Source: Arbacia lixula (lineage: Eukaryota > Echinodermata > Echinoidea > Arbacioida > Arbaciidae). Taken from it: a DNA stretch of 64,000 bases. Under the pieces are notes generated by a model, which saw nothing but the letters and a program-made list of their open reading frames with translations, did not search any database and was not told the origin of the DNA. This document shows positions 1-11,935 of this stretch, piece by piece; position 1 is the stretch's first letter; each line of letters starts with the position of its first letter. The stretch is from NCBI GenBank assembly GCA_963669155.1, contig OZ022593.1, positions 13,880,473 to 13,944,472 of the forward strand, written 5' to 3'. The translations under genes and the position numbers were made by a program.

Positions 1-60
1 TGAAACTTTTCGCATTTAAATAACAAATACATGTATTTTTTGGTCAAGATTCAATTCCAC

Positions 61-174
61 ACTACTTTTTGTTCTCTCTCTCTCCCACCATGCCCACCCT
101 TTATTTATTATCCTATTGTTTCTCTCTCTCCCTCTTTCGATATGTTTATCATTTATCTCGCTCTCTCTCTCTAT

Positions 175-219
<45 letters not shown>

Positions 220-412
220 ATCACTATATCTCTATATCTCTCCCCATCTTCCTCTTCCTTTCTCTCCCTCTCTATTTATAATAATATTCTTTTACTCTCT
301 CTCTCTCTCTCTCTCTCACTCTCTCTCTCTCTCTCTGATTGCACCCTTCGCTTTCCAACCCCACCAATCCCCGCTCTCTCTCTCGCACCACCACCCCCCC
401 TCCCCCGCCCCT

Positions 413-474
<62 letters not shown>

Positions 475-480
475 TTTACT
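61..480. repeat. CT-rich microsatellite block
   Basis: Long runs of CT dinucleotides broken by short AT-rich spacers. Reading frames through it give only Ser/Leu repeats, so they are not counted as genes. Confidence 0.95.
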
Positions 481-842
481 ACCCACTCTTTCAATATCAT
501 AACGTCAAGTACATAAGTCTCATGTACATCTCGTCCCAAGGGATATCAGACACAACAATAACGCCTCGGGCCTTTTCGCTGTCATGTCGTTCATCTCATC
601 AGTCTCATTACGCGTATCATCACCCGATACGTCCAAAACGATCCGATTGCGTGAGCGACTTATTTTCAAAGTATCGTGTTTCACATGAGGTATTTTGAGC
701 AAAAATCCCATGACACGCCTTTCAATGACTTAAAGAGTACATGTACACGCTCACTGCAGAACACATCCCTGCTCACTGTCAGGTTTAATAAGTTCACTGT
801 TCATTCTTTCTTTCGTTCTCTTTCTTATACTTTACAATATCA
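481..842. other. Unassigned AT-rich spacer
   Basis: No exon, repeat pair or RNA signal seen here. Confidence 0.5.
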
Positions 843-931
843 CATTGATCATGATGCTTTGTTACGCGGAGACAATTTCAAAGTGTCCTTTTCAAATTTT
901 GCCCGCGTAACAAAATATCATGTTCACAATG
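843..931. repeat. 89-bp foldback element, copy 1
   Basis: The left arm (843-871) and right arm (903-931) are imperfect reverse complements of about 29 bp, meeting at GTTACGCGG and CCGCGTAAC. The centre carries a smaller inverted pair (GACA..TGTCC). A related foldback lies at 63737-63835. The unit would form a long hairpin as RNA or cruciform DNA; no coding capacity. Confidence 0.65.
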
Positions 932-1021
932 TATACAAAGAAAGTTAGAAAACCACGTATGGCAAACATGCACATGTACACATACGTGCACAAGCAGACA
1001 TTTGCAAACAGACATATACAC

Positions 1022-1235
<214 letters not shown>

Positions 1236-1389
1236 TCCTGTACACACTCACAAAAAAGTAGAGTAACATACACACACGCTTACATTCAAACATAGACATG
1301 ATAGATATACACCCTCCCCCGTAACAAAACGTGGCGCCATCATCTCAAGCAGAGACGCACAGAGACAAAAAGAAAGATGTCAGCTAGCA

Positions 1390-1700
1390 TGACGTGACAA
1401 ACATTGCATGCTGGGAGCACTCACTTGAAAAGCTCCCCCGGGACCGGACTGCGCAGGTTCATGCGCACTTTAACCGCACTCTAACGAAGTCAAGACATTG
1501 GGAGTCATGCGAAGAGTCATTAGGGAAGCTAGAGTTACAACCTGGATTGGACGGGTCGCGCTCGCGGGCCCTGGGCATGCCCATTCCACCCCACACAAGC
1601 CCATCCACCCCACCCGACCCTTTCCCCTGTACCGACCGTTTCACGCTTCTTCAACTTGAAATCATTAGTGTTCGTCATGTCCGCGGAGTCCAACGCTGAC
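1390..1700. other. GC-rich segment, unassigned
   Basis: This stretch is richer in GC and CpG than its surroundings and is open in one forward frame (1394-1699). The translation shows no recognisable motif and no flanking splice signals, so it is not called a gene. It could be a remnant of a GC-rich element or regulatory sequence. Confidence 0.3.
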
Positions 1701-1757
1701 GACACGATTTTTGGTAGTATTCTGAAAGCATGGACCCTACCACATGCTGAAAGAAAC

Positions 1758-2292
1758 TTAAAGGGTTACTCAATAAGAAAAATAAGTTTCCACTAATCTA
1801 CGTAAAATTATCCACTAAGAACGAATTCCACATTTGTTTGCAGCAATAAAGTCACATTTAGACGAGAATTTGAAGAAAAAAAACGCCAACAGTGACGTCA
1901 GAGAAATCAAAATGCCATACATTGTGCGGAAGTCAACAATAGACCATTTTCGTAATGTGTTCACAACTTTCCCCCTAGCTGCGTAGTAACGCGTTATTGC
2001 ATTCACCTGTATCTTTTCATTCAGATTCAATTGGTTGAATGCACTTTGAATCTATTGGTTGTTGTTACTAGGACAAACCTAGGACAAGCTTTGGGGTTCC
2101 ATTGGTAACGTATTGTTTCAACGGCGTGAATAAAATATTTTATTTACACCGTTGGCATTTATCGCATTTTGACTTCTCTGACGTCACTGGAGGCGTGTTT
2201 TTAGTGGATAATTTTTTTTTTTTTTTCGTTTTTAGTGGATAATTTTACATAGATTAGTGGGAACTTATTTTTCTAATTTAGTAACCCTTTAA
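1758..2292 (+). mobile_element. TTAA-flanked long-TIR MITE, family 1 copy A
   Basis: Bounded by TTAA on both sides. Terminal inverted repeats begin AGGGTTACT and end AGTAACCCT and extend roughly 170 bp inward through TTATCCACTAA, the CAATAAAGTC region and TGACGTCAGAG. No ORF. Further copies lie at 37564-38197, 47945-48508 and 61482-62061. The TTAAAGG ends recall Kolobok/T2-type MITEs; the superfamily assignment is inference from ends only. Confidence 0.9.
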
Positions 2293-2368
2293 ATCCAAAA
2301 CTGTCTTAGCTATGTCAGTTGCTATTCTGACAACTGAGTTCCGTCAAACACTGGGCCACTCAGCTAAT

Positions 2369-2371
2369 CAC

Positions 2372-2403
<32 letters not shown>

Positions 2404-2419
2404 TAATAATGATAATAAC

Positions 2420-2472
<53 letters not shown>

Positions 2473-2530
2473 ACAATTCTTGTATAGCGCATATCACAAA
2501 AAATTAATTTAAGTCCCTATGTGCTCAGAA
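2369..2530 (-). mobile_element. CR1-like LINE or SINE 3' tail with (ATT)n
   Basis: Read on the minus strand, the sequence TATGCGCTATACAAGAA is followed by a long ATT-type simple repeat. The same motif and tail form the 3' end of the LINE fragment at 43545-44050, so this is a severely 5'-truncated insertion. A polyasparagine reading frame across it is an artefact of AAT repeats. Confidence 0.7.
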
Positions 2531-3340
2531 AAAGAAGAAGAAAAGGAATAGGACATACCACTTACGAAAATCACAGTTTATGATTGTAGAGGTCGAAACT
2601 TCGCTTTTAGAATACCACCCTTGCAGTCGAAATGACCTACGACCTTAAATGTGACGTCACGTTTGTGCACCAAATCTAATAGCCGGGTCCTGCAATTGTC
2701 GCTGAGTCGTACAACTGATGATTTGGTTTGGTTTGGTTTTATTTCCGTATAAACAAAATCACATAAAATTCAAAGGTATACAATGATATTCAATTTACGG
2801 CTGGTTGCCGATATTCAGCAGTAACTGATCGGTTCGCGTCGTATGTGTTGGCCTCATTACATAACAATTCGACGCGTAGGGAGGGGCGTAAGCATGCGCA
2901 GATGTGACATCGGTTTTGTGGGGAGTATCTTCCTTGAAACTTTATACAAAGTCTGAAAATCAGCCTGCACATGGAGTACCACTTGGTAAACGACGAGGAG
3001 TTCTAATGGACCGCGTTGCCCCAGAGATTATTTACAAGTGTATAATGTCTTCAAATTTCATCTGACAGGTTACAAAAATGTCTGCATGTTTCCAACGAAT
3101 TGGGTTGCGGTTTCTTACCGTTTTTGTTTTGCTTTGTCTGGCTTTGAGTCTAAAATCGTTTCTTTCTTTGAATTGATGCAATTTATGAAACCACTGCATT
3201 TCAATCTATTTAAATATTTCATGAATGTATGTTTTATGATTATATGAATACGTAATACTACTATCAATGAAAATAATTACAACTTATTCTGGAATGATCT
3301 GTACCAAATAAATTACAAGGGCCCGTGTTCATAACGACGG
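2531..3340. other. Unassigned spacer with short TTTGG repeats
   Basis: At about 2720-2745 there is a TTTGG pentamer run followed by ATTTCCGTATAAACAAAATCAC, as often seen at truncated LINE 3' ends in the reverse orientation. Nothing else is supported. Confidence 0.4.
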
Positions 3341-4040
3341 TTTAACCTAATGCGCGCACTACACACACACGCACGCAGACACATGCACACGCACATTGTG
3401 TATATATATATATCCCTCTCTCGATAGCAGTACTCTCGCCGCAAATACAAACGTGCTTCAGAGCAACCTTTGCAAAGGATTTGACCAACTCTGTTTCAAT
3501 TGGTAACAATATGATACACACACACGCATACACACGCACACACGAACGCAGACACATGCACACGCCCACTGTCTGTATATAGCCCTCTATCGATAGCAGT
3601 ACTTTCGCTGCACATACATACATATGAAATAAATATCACTGAAAAAAAATCGTTCTCCAAAGACGCCTATGCACAGGGTTTGGCCAACTCGGTTTTGATA
3701 GGTAACAACATGACGAACACACCCACACACGCACCCAGACACATGCAAACGCCCACTGTCTGCACTTTTTTCCCCATCCCCATCCCCCCCCTGCCTCCCC
3801 CCACCCCCCCCCCCCATCCCCACCTTCCGTCACCTTTTCTCTCATTTCTAAATGTATTTAAATTATGTATATTCAATTGATTTATTATTGATGATCGATA
3901 GCAGTACTCTCGAAGCACATACATACGTGCTCCAGTCACGCCTACGCAAAGGGATTGGACAACTCGGTTTCAATAGTTAACTGACGCATATACGCACACA
4001 CATGCACATGAACACATACACGAATACATAAACTTATACA
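3340..4040. repeat. Three-unit complex tandem repeat with CA tracts
   Basis: Units start at CGATAGCAGTACT (about 3422, 3592 and 3895). Each has a CACATACATACGTGC-like block, then a GCAAAGG..TTGGCCAACTCGGTT block, then ACACACGCA-rich sequence. Unit lengths are about 170 and 303 bp because the middle one carries a poly-C insert (about 3785-3820). A partial CA-rich unit precedes the first. Confidence 0.75.
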
Positions 4041-4334
4041 CCCGCTCTTCATAAGCTCAGTCGTCATTCCAACCACGTTGAAATTACCCTTATGAAAACC
4101 AAATTAGGCAGGTAGTCCCAGTTGTGCCATTTATTATGTTTTTCAATTTCGATATAAGGCTACTCTAGCCATTATTTTAGGTTGACGAACAAGCAAACAT
4201 GAGGAATGCTCCACACCATCATGACCATTACCTGTGCCTTGGCGCCGCTAACAGGTCTGCAATAATTCATGAGAAGATGCCTAAGCATTTTTCTTTCGCT
4301 GACGACTTGTTGTACTCTCTTCCTCTGTCTGGGT

Positions 4335-4414
4335 TTAACCCTTTGTGTGCCAGACAAAATGCTCCACTAAAGCATTTGTGTGTAATAATCCACGAGTGGC
4401 ATATTAAGGGTTAA
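4335..4414. mobile_element. 80-bp TTAACCCT foldback, micro-MITE
   Basis: TTAA-CCCTT at the left and AAGGG-TTAA at the right, with inverted GTGTGCC/GGCAT arms. Its minus strand resembles 46136-46226 (CACAAATGC, AGCATTTTGTCTGGCACA). No coding capacity. Confidence 0.7.
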
Positions 4415-4758
4415 AGACAGCCCGTCCCTTTTTCAGATCACCCCAAAACCATCGAAACATTGGCAAAACATATAGAGAAGTGTTAGCAAGCTGTGTATTC
4501 ATAATTTGAAACTGATACGTAGTGTAAAATTCAAATAATGCACGTAAACAACGTCTGATTAATAGTCTTTACCACAGGCTCCTAGCAGTTTGTGTTAAAA
4601 TATCTGCCTTATTGATTAATCTGCTTATTAGATTATAAAACGCATTATGAAAAAAATTGTTCAACAGAAGAAATCATTTCCAAAGTTTGGTAATTACTCC
4701 TAAAATTAGGATTTCACACATGCATAATAACCACATAGATAATGTAACAAAGACTAAT
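4415..4758. other. Unassigned AT-rich spacer
   Basis: Nothing recognisable. Confidence 0.5.
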
Positions 4759-4783
4759 ACTTTTTTCGTAGTACGAAAAAAGT
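4759..4783. repeat. Perfect 25-nt palindrome
   Basis: ACTTTTTTCGTA, a single G, then its exact reverse complement. It lies in AT-rich sequence with no adjacent gene. Confidence 0.85.
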
Positions 4784-5724
4784 CGGTTTGAAATTTAACG
4801 GCTGAAATCTTTACATATACAGAAAGCTTCAACATGCTATATTCTTAGAAATGGTCTTGAATAAAACTTTCTTCAATTTACGATCGTGATAGACGATTTC
4901 AAATTTTAAGCATGCAAAAGGGACGGACAATCTTTAAGGAATATGTTGAGATATAATGTTAGCATGGTTAGAATGGGATGAACCGTGATTGAGATGAATG
5001 ATGCTTGGTTTATATTAGCCCGTATTTTGAACAGGTGATTAACGCAGACAGCGTAGTAAGCCTGAACAAACCTCACGGGACGCCAAATAAAAGAACTTCA
5101 AACATTTATTATTGATTCAAAAGTGTGTAGCGATCGCTATAATTTCACTTAAAGTCATTTTCCAGCTCTGTTATAGGGAAGGAAGTTCTCATAGAGTACC
5201 TTCTTCCATTTTCCAATTTCCTGCAAACATGACAAAAGAGAATCACTTTGAAAGTCTTTGAAACTGTGGGCCCGTTTCCATGGCAACCACGGCCTGTCAC
5301 ATTCTGTCCGTCTCATACTCGTTAACCCATTATGTCTACGGTGGTCTGAAATGAGCTGTTCGTGTGACTGTTTGGCACGGCCGCGGGGAACATCACATAC
5401 ACCTAATGTAGAGAGCTCCAGGGGTGAAATGTAGTAGAGGGAGCGTGGGATGTGTTGCTTTGGTTGGCATGTCATCGATAAAACATATCCAATACAATGG
5501 AATATACGTCTCCTGTGGAATAATGTTGTTGGACGACTTCCAACAAAACTGAAGAAAAAAAAACATATTTTTCAAGTACACTATCTCAGATATTGACCCA
5601 ATACACAGGTTTACTTTTCACAGTCGTGTTTTGTTATTCTACGGATCTTCTTTTCTGGTTTTATTTGAAATATTTAATTCATTTTTGTTTCTATTGCATC
5701 TACTTATTCTGGCTATTTCCCCTT
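4784..5724. other. Unassigned; GCCCGTATT-type MITE relic
   Basis: At about 5019-5110 the order GCCCGTATTTTGAACAGG, then TAAGCCTG, then AACATTTATTATTGATTCAA parallels 9815-9925, so both are relics of one family. Elsewhere only weak minus-strand open sequence (5155-5475) is seen, with no recognisable domain. Confidence 0.5.
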
Positions 5725-6035
5725 AATGATTTTGTTACAGAATCACTTCATGATGTTGCTTATGTTTCGAAATCAATCGACCAAAACAATCTGTCGCAGA
5801 ATCAATTTCGATGATTGATTTTGTTACCAAAGGAATCTCATTTGGTGGTTTTGTAACCAAATCAAATCCTCCGAGTGATTTTGTTACTAAATCTATCCCC
5901 ACTGGTCATGCTGGTGGTTCTGTCCCAAAATTATGGACGGGAGTCGATTTTGTCACCAGCACGTGGCTATTGATGGTTGATGCTATTACAAAATCATGAT
6001 GGGGCTTTCACGTTGTCACAAAATCAATAAGATGA
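5725..6035. repeat. Degenerate tandem repeat of GATTTTGTTAC-AAATC
   Basis: The module GATTTTGTTACCAAATC, itself an imperfect palindrome, recurs at least six times at irregular spacings of about 40-60 bp. A forward frame translates it as repeated DFVTKS peptides. Spacer lengths vary and the frame is broken near 5814, so it is treated as a non-coding repeat. Confidence 0.65.
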
Positions 6036-6806
6036 TTGGTTAAGAACTCACAGAGTTCGATGTTTGTTGCACGCACAGGTGCAACCTATGTAGACCGTGG
6101 AGTGCATGGATAGAATTGAGTTTCTTAAAAACTATGTCTGGTAACACAGACCACGCCTTCCTCCCACTTGCTGGCTTCACAGCCTAGTAACTTTGGGCTA
6201 GCACAAATGGGGTGTAATTCAACAGTGCTCACCTGACACTCCATAGATTTTCCCCTTTCTGCACAACTTGTCTGTAGCTAGAATACATATAGCTCTACGT
6301 AGGCTTTCCGGTCAATATTTGAATTCTATCTCACCAGTGCACTCACTATTCAGTTTCATATTTCATATATAGACTGGATACATAAATGTATACCGTTCTT
6401 GTAGTTCATGGAACGCTTCACAGAACTTCAATAAAGTCTTCAAGTCGTCATTTGTCCTACCCCATACAAAAATTGGAAGCAATATAATGCATTTAAACCT
6501 TGGAAAATGCTATGAGTCAAATACTGCTTAATAATTTTATAATCAATTTCAAGTTTATTGATACTGTCTAATAATGTTATATGTCTTTCTGTTTATATGT
6601 GATTTGTTTGATGTCACATTTCTAATTTGTTTCAATGTATCACCTTTTAAAAAAAAAATAAGTGGAAATGAAATTTTGAATTGAACAATAAATTGCGAAA
6701 GCAAGTATCAATCAAAAGATATCCACTACATTTAAAACGTAAAAGATCTCATAATTGTCTTTTCGTGCTGATAGAAATCAACTTGTTTCTTTTGTATTAT
6801 TTTCGT
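6036..6806. other. Unassigned spacer
   Basis: AT-rich sequence without recognised genes or repeats. Confidence 0.5.
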
Positions 6807-6885
6807 TTAACCCTCTCATGACCTTGGGCTCATCACTGTGTTATAAATCCATGGTCTCTTCATACCTTGGTACCAAAAGGGTTAA
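6807..6885. mobile_element. 79-bp TTAACCCT foldback, micro-MITE
   Basis: Ends are TTAA-CCCTCT and AAAGGG-TTAA with inverted CCTTGG/CCTTGG-type arms. Same architecture and length as 4335-4414. Confidence 0.7.
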
Positions 6886-7098
6886 CAGGAGGTTAACCGG
6901 CGCAGTGTCTTCCGATCGTGTTTCTCTAGAATCTTGAAGTGGTCATATGATACTTTCGAGTAGACCCTTCACTCGCTCAAGTTGCAACACGCACACGAGA
7001 GGAATGTTTTCTTTATCTAGATCAAATAGCACTGCCTTTAAATGTACTCCTCCTTTCCTGCTCCCAAGTACCTATAGATCGGATCGCGAACAGCAGAA
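6886..7098. other. Unassigned spacer
   Basis: Nothing recognisable. Confidence 0.4.
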
Positions 7099-7380
7099 GG
7101 GGGGGGGGGGGCGTCGTCATCCCAAACACCCCCCCCCCCCCCCCCCACCCTGCCCCCTCTCCTGTCTTTATCTCTCTGCCCCCTCGCCTAACCCTCTTCA
7201 TCTCATTCTTCCTCTTACTCTTTCTCTCTCTTTCTTTCTCTCTCTCTCTCCCTCTCTCTTTCTCTCACTGTCTCTCTCTCTCTTTCTTTCTGTCTCTTTC
7301 TGTCTCTCTCTCCCTCTCTCTACCCGCCTTCCTCATCATAAGTGATTCGACTAGCAATGCGGCCTGCTTCCATATGAAAT

Positions 7381-7437
<57 letters not shown>
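7099..7437. repeat. Poly-G/poly-C, CT and TA low-complexity block
   Basis: A G run, a C run, about 170 bp of CT/CTTT repeats, then about 26 TA units (7385-7436). Homopolymer lengths may be unreliable. Confidence 0.9.
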
Positions 7438-7442
<5 letters not shown>

Positions 7443-8157
7443 TATCCGTCCGTGATCAAGCAAAATTTGTACAACATTGTCAGGATTGTAATACGATGAT
7501 GTGATGATAATGACGGAGGTATATATAATAGGTCTGTAGTACGTTTAGTATAGGCCTACAAATCCTGATAAAACTGATATTCAACTGATTCAACATCTTG
7601 ATATTGAAGCTATCATAAAGGAGAGGTGTTTTTTTTAATATTTTCTTACACTTCCACAAGACTATTTTTAGCTTTAGTTTTCGGTGTTTTAAACCGAATA
7701 TAAATGGGATGAAATGGAGGAAGATAGTCTTGATAGCCATAAATGGGTCAATTATCCGAAAGAATACAACCACACGGTGTTACCGAAAGTTTACCATTTT
7801 CTAAATAGTACTTATTCGAATTACCATTATGTATCACACCTGTCAATCCAGAAGCACTTGCCATCACAGTGTCATCAATAATTCACGACACCTTTGGCAG
7901 AAAAGACCTTGTGGATTGCCATGAGTGATACACAATAGCTATTGCTGTGTTCTGAATCAATTATCTGACACACATTTGTCGGTCCAAATTGGTCCATAAG
8001 TAAAATTTCTCGTTTACTATTCAGAGGATTATTACAAGACTATTAGAATGTCAAGAAACTTGCTCCTCAAAAAAGGACATTCTTTGACTTACTAATTTTT
8101 CAAAAGTGTTTTAAACCTACAGTAGTATATGTCTGTGTTTGCTTGCTTTAGTGTGCT
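7438..8157. other. Unassigned; diverged repeat at about 7830-7965
   Basis: Sequence near 7835-7950 (ACACCTGTC, GTCATCAATAATTCA, GGCAGAAAAGA, TGATACACAATAGC) matches 52838-52962 in order and strand, so both belong to one old dispersed repeat. The rest is unassigned. Confidence 0.5.
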
Positions 8158-8222
8158 TGTATGTATGTGTGTGTGGGTGGGTGTGTGTATGTGTGTGTGG
8201 GGGTGTGTGAGGAGCATGTGTA
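8158..8222. repeat. (GT)n-rich tract
   Basis: TGTGTGGG-type GT-rich microsatellite. Confidence 0.85.
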
Positions 8223-8750
8223 TGTTAGTGATGTTCGTTCCAAGGGTTCGTTCTGAACTCACACATTCCGTATAGCTGGTATGCGTTTTGAATAACGAAA
8301 CTACGGAATAACGCCCCTCCGATGTAATCGAACCTTCGGAATTGTGTAAGTGTGTACGTGCGTACTTGTGCGTGCGTTTAGTTTATTTATATCATTGCAA
8401 GCGAATTGGGATCCCCGTGGACTGAGTCTCATAAGGTAGCTTTATATCGCACATGAGTTTGTTCGGCACGTGTACAAAACAAAATCCTGATTAATTCAAG
8501 ATGGCTTGCTTTCCATAGCAGAGCTGTAATTCTTTGCAAGCCATAAGTGCTTTCTTTGTTCGCAATTAAGTTTTTATGTGCCTGATAACGTGCTCTGCTT
8601 TATGGCAAAATAATTTAATGTGGTACGTTAGGGGTTTATACACACAAATTACATTGAGCGACGTCGTAACTGGCAAAGAAAAGGTTAATTGACTGGGGTT
8701 GCGTGGAAATGTGTAATCTCCGACCGGTTATCCATCGACACCGACCATCT
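8223..8750. other. Unassigned spacer
   Basis: No feature supported. Confidence 0.4.
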
Positions 8751-8752
8751 CG

Positions 8753-8941
8753 TGCGATGACTGGTCCTTTCATCCACGTGACCTGCTCACGTGCACTCGT
8801 GTTTATCCACGGCGCCATCTGATATAACTACGGACCTGACCCTCGCGCGCTGATTGGTCCTTTCATCCACGTGACGGGATCACGGTCACTAGTATTTATC
8901 CAAGGCGCTGTATGATATAACCACGGATCTTAACCTCGGTG
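8753..8941. repeat. Two-unit direct repeat of about 94 bp with CCAAT and CACGTG
   Basis: Units 8753-8847 and 8848-8941 share the order GGTCCTTTCATCCACGTGAC, CACGT/CACGG, TTTATCCA, GGCGC, TGATATAAC and CACGG/ACGG. Each carries an inverted CCAAT motif (ATTGG or ACTGG) and an E-box-like CACGTG. It is either a diverged tandem duplicate or part of a repeat element; a regulatory role is only a possibility. Confidence 0.6.
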
Positions 8942-9814
8942 TGCAACGATCCCATTAAATCCTCTAGGTTGATTACCTCAGAATGGTAGCGGCTCCCGCG
9001 GGAAACGGGTTAAGTTTCACCACGTGCTCGAACATGTGATGATTTTAGAAGTACGCCTCCATTTTTGACAATTTACGAAAGAGAGAGATTCAGGATTTCA
9101 CGAGGGAAATATGTAGTATTATTGGGGAAAGAATATCAAATTATATACTGTACAGCCAAACCAGGAATACAAAGACCATTGTTAATGAAATATAACTAAA
9201 GAGATGTATCTCTGGACTTTCCCAGGCTTATTCTAAATAGTACAGGGGAAGGAAACAGATCCGGGGATCGTTTGGAGAAAGTATTTATAGTACATTTGAA
9301 CAAATTATCGAAAGAAAACGATCCGCTTTTTAAATCGGATCACTAGCTGTGATATGTGCCAAAATTATATTTTAATACTAAAAGTGCCAATTGTGGGTTA
9401 TTTCACCATTAATACAGACATATCGAATAAAGCACAAGTTTGCATGTCACACAAACGGTTAAAAAAAATATGCTTATCACCGATTCTATTCATCCTATTC
9501 TGCTACTATTCTTGCTATCTCCTGGGTGGAGAGCAGCAATGTGGATACAATTTCTTTCCGAAGGACACAAGCGTCATGGGTTGGCATGAAACTGGGAGCA
9601 ATTGATCTTCTATCACGGTTCACAGCCGCTATTAATACCATGACACCCCCAAATCGTGTAAACAAATCCATAAACCTGCCTTGGAGCGAGAATAATAATC
9701 AGCACATATCAAACACGGCTCGAAAAGGGGTGATATACGTCTCACGAGGGATACGTGTACCAATTAAAACAGCTATTGAGAAATTTCATTTTCTGGCAGT
9801 AGAATTATTATATT
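8942..9814. other. Unassigned spacer
   Basis: Small frames at 9354-9605 and 9526-9834 have no recognisable domain. Confidence 0.4.
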
Positions 9815-9962
9815 TAGGCCCGTATTCCGAATAGACATTTAATGAAGTTTACTAAGCCTGCACTTACTTTAATTGGAGCTAAATAAAATAAACAAAATAA
9901 TGCATTATCAATGATTCAATATAATTGATTTTGTCCTCGGAATACTTACGGAATGGAACTCA
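9815..9962. mobile_element. GGCCCGTATTC MITE relic
   Basis: Begins AGGCCCGTATTCCGAATAG and ends near CGGAATACTTACGG, an imperfect terminal inversion, with the same internal order as 5019-5110. Confidence 0.5.
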
Positions 9963-10204
9963 CCCACGATTCATGATCTTGTGATTCTGTGATGAAAAGA
10001 AGTGATTTTGTGACGGCAAAAAAGGTCAATATGAAATGCAAAGATATTATCATATCTATATGTCAATATTAACTCATCAAATATAATTGTCGATATCTGA
10101 TATTCTGAGACAACTGTTTAAGCAGTATTTTCTTATATAATGTTAGTTGCACAACTTAGTGTAGGTGTGCAAAATGTATACACCACCTTTAAAAATGGGT
10201 TGAC

Positions 10205-10470
10205 AGGTTAAAATCTTAGCAAAGTAAAACCACGGAAAATGGCAGAAAATACTATGTGGGAACTTCCCTTCTCCTGGTCGAACTGTAAACTGACTTTAAA
10301 CGGAATTATAGCGATCGCTAGATTTCTTCCTAAATCTTCCGGTTCTTGTAGCCTATAGGCCAGAGACCGTCCACCACATATGGTCCGCACCACAGTGCAT
10401 GCGTTCAATGCCCGCTGCCTGACGCATCGCACACTGACAGGGACTATACGACTGTGACTGTAGACCATGT
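10205..10470 (-). repeat. Dispersed repeat family 2, copy 1
   Basis: Reverse complement of the family seen at 36755-37130 and 39485-39860. Shared blocks in order include a GGTCTCTG or GGTCTCCTG motif, a CTATAGGCT or CTATGGGTT motif, TCTAGCGATC, ATAATTCC and CATTTTCCGTGG. No ORF is conserved between copies. Confidence 0.65.
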
Positions 10471-11120
10471 TTAAAACGTGACCAAGGGTAGTTTGTCACT
10501 TTTCCTAATAAGGCTCCTGACGCAATGACTGTGAGATTTCATTCACGTTATCGTTACGGTATACTGCTTATTCCTGCTTAGTTTCATGATTCTTGCAAAT
10601 AGGCTACCCTGTATTGAAGTCAGCTGTTAAGGGAATTTGTTGCCTGGAAGTGCAATCACTTTACTCCTTAACGTGTCGCTTAAGTTGCAGCCATTAGACA
10701 TAATGGCGTTGTGGTCCGTGAGACTCAGGATTATAACTCTCATTATAAAACAAATTAAGCCGTCTGCAATGACGCCTTTCATATACACTCTGTCGTGTCT
10801 GTCGACACTATTAATGTCTACATCATGCCCATTGGCCCAACAATAAGATGAAATTGGTGCTTAACTCTTTTCTTTAAATGTCAGGAGGAACGGAAGCGAT
10901 TTAAAAAACGCCGTCTTCATGGTCCTCTGGAGATATAATAGTTATTCATAGGTTATGATTGATTAAGTGAATAAAAGGCTTCATAGTTTAACGGTTTGCC
11001 TAACTTTTATATTGTACTGGTTTCTAAAAGAAATATCTTCCTTCTTTGTGCTTTCTTCCATCACGTTTCTACCATAATCGCCAATGCAAAATCACTTTCT
11101 TCTTCTGCGTACGTGTGTGT

Positions 11121-11121
<1 letters not shown>
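10471..11121. other. Unassigned spacer
   Basis: No feature supported. Confidence 0.4.
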
Positions 11122-11180
<59 letters not shown>

Positions 11181-11181
11181 T
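11122..11181. repeat. (CT)n-(CA)n microsatellite
   Basis: About 20 CT units followed by about 10 CA units. Confidence 0.95.
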
Positions 11182-11454
11182 TAAGTATTTCTTAAAGTTT
11201 CTAATGAGGAACGTTCTCTTACATTACGTGGGAGACTATTCCATGTTATTACAATTGATATATATTGTTATATGTCTATCAATATACATATACATCAACA
11301 ACTTTCATACAAATTACATAAATATCTACATGTATATCTTTTATCATCTGCCTTGTCTGTGAAGAAGGCAATCGAAAATGCAACATTGCTTCTTCTGGCT
11401 GTTTGGAGATTTTTTCCCCTCAGAAACGGGGGCAGGCCGAGATTGAAATAAAAG

Positions 11455-11882
11455 AGAACCGTAAGAGAGATGGAAAAATGTTAAGGGAAGGGAGAGAGGA
11501 GGAGAGAGGTGGCATAGAAGTATGACATGGACATGGAAAAGAGAGGCAACAAGAAACAGAGAAATTAAGAAGGGGCAGGTGGTAAGAGAGAGGGAGAGAG
11601 AGGGGGAGCGGGAGAGAGAGTGAGAGAGGTGGAGAGAGATGGAGAGAGCGGCAGGGAGAGAGAGAGAATAATATTTAAAGAAAAGAGAGAGAGAGAGAGA
11701 GAGGGGGGGAGGGAAGAGAGGGAGAGAGGGAGCGAGAGAGAGGAAGAGCGCGTGAGGGAGAGGGAGGGAAAAAGTAATATGGAGAGAGAGAGAGCGAGAG
11801 AGAGAGAGAGGGGGGGAGAAGGGAAGCGAGACAGACAGAAAGACAGACATAGAGAGAGCGAGAGAGTGAGAAGGGAAGCGAA

Positions 11883-11913
<31 letters not shown>

Positions 11914-11935
11914 GGCAGAGAGAGAGGGGGAGAGA
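11455..11935. repeat. GA-rich block with (GACA)n
   Basis: Purine-rich GA repeats. A GACA tetramer run covers about 11882-11912. Open frames on both strands here are repeat translations. Confidence 0.9.

Noticed and set aside
31..516. 161-residue open frame
   Set aside because: Translation is Ser/Leu repeats of a CT microsatellite; no gene signal.
1394..1699. 101-residue frame in GC-rich DNA
   Set aside because: No motif, no splice context; kept only as an unassigned GC-rich segment.
2312..2512. Polyasparagine frame resembling a prion-like domain
   Set aside because: Direct translation of an AAT tail of a truncated LINE/SINE.
5155..5475. 106-residue minus-strand frame, with exon-like end KWKKVLYENF
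   Set aside because: No domain recognised; possible splice sites are weak and not paired.
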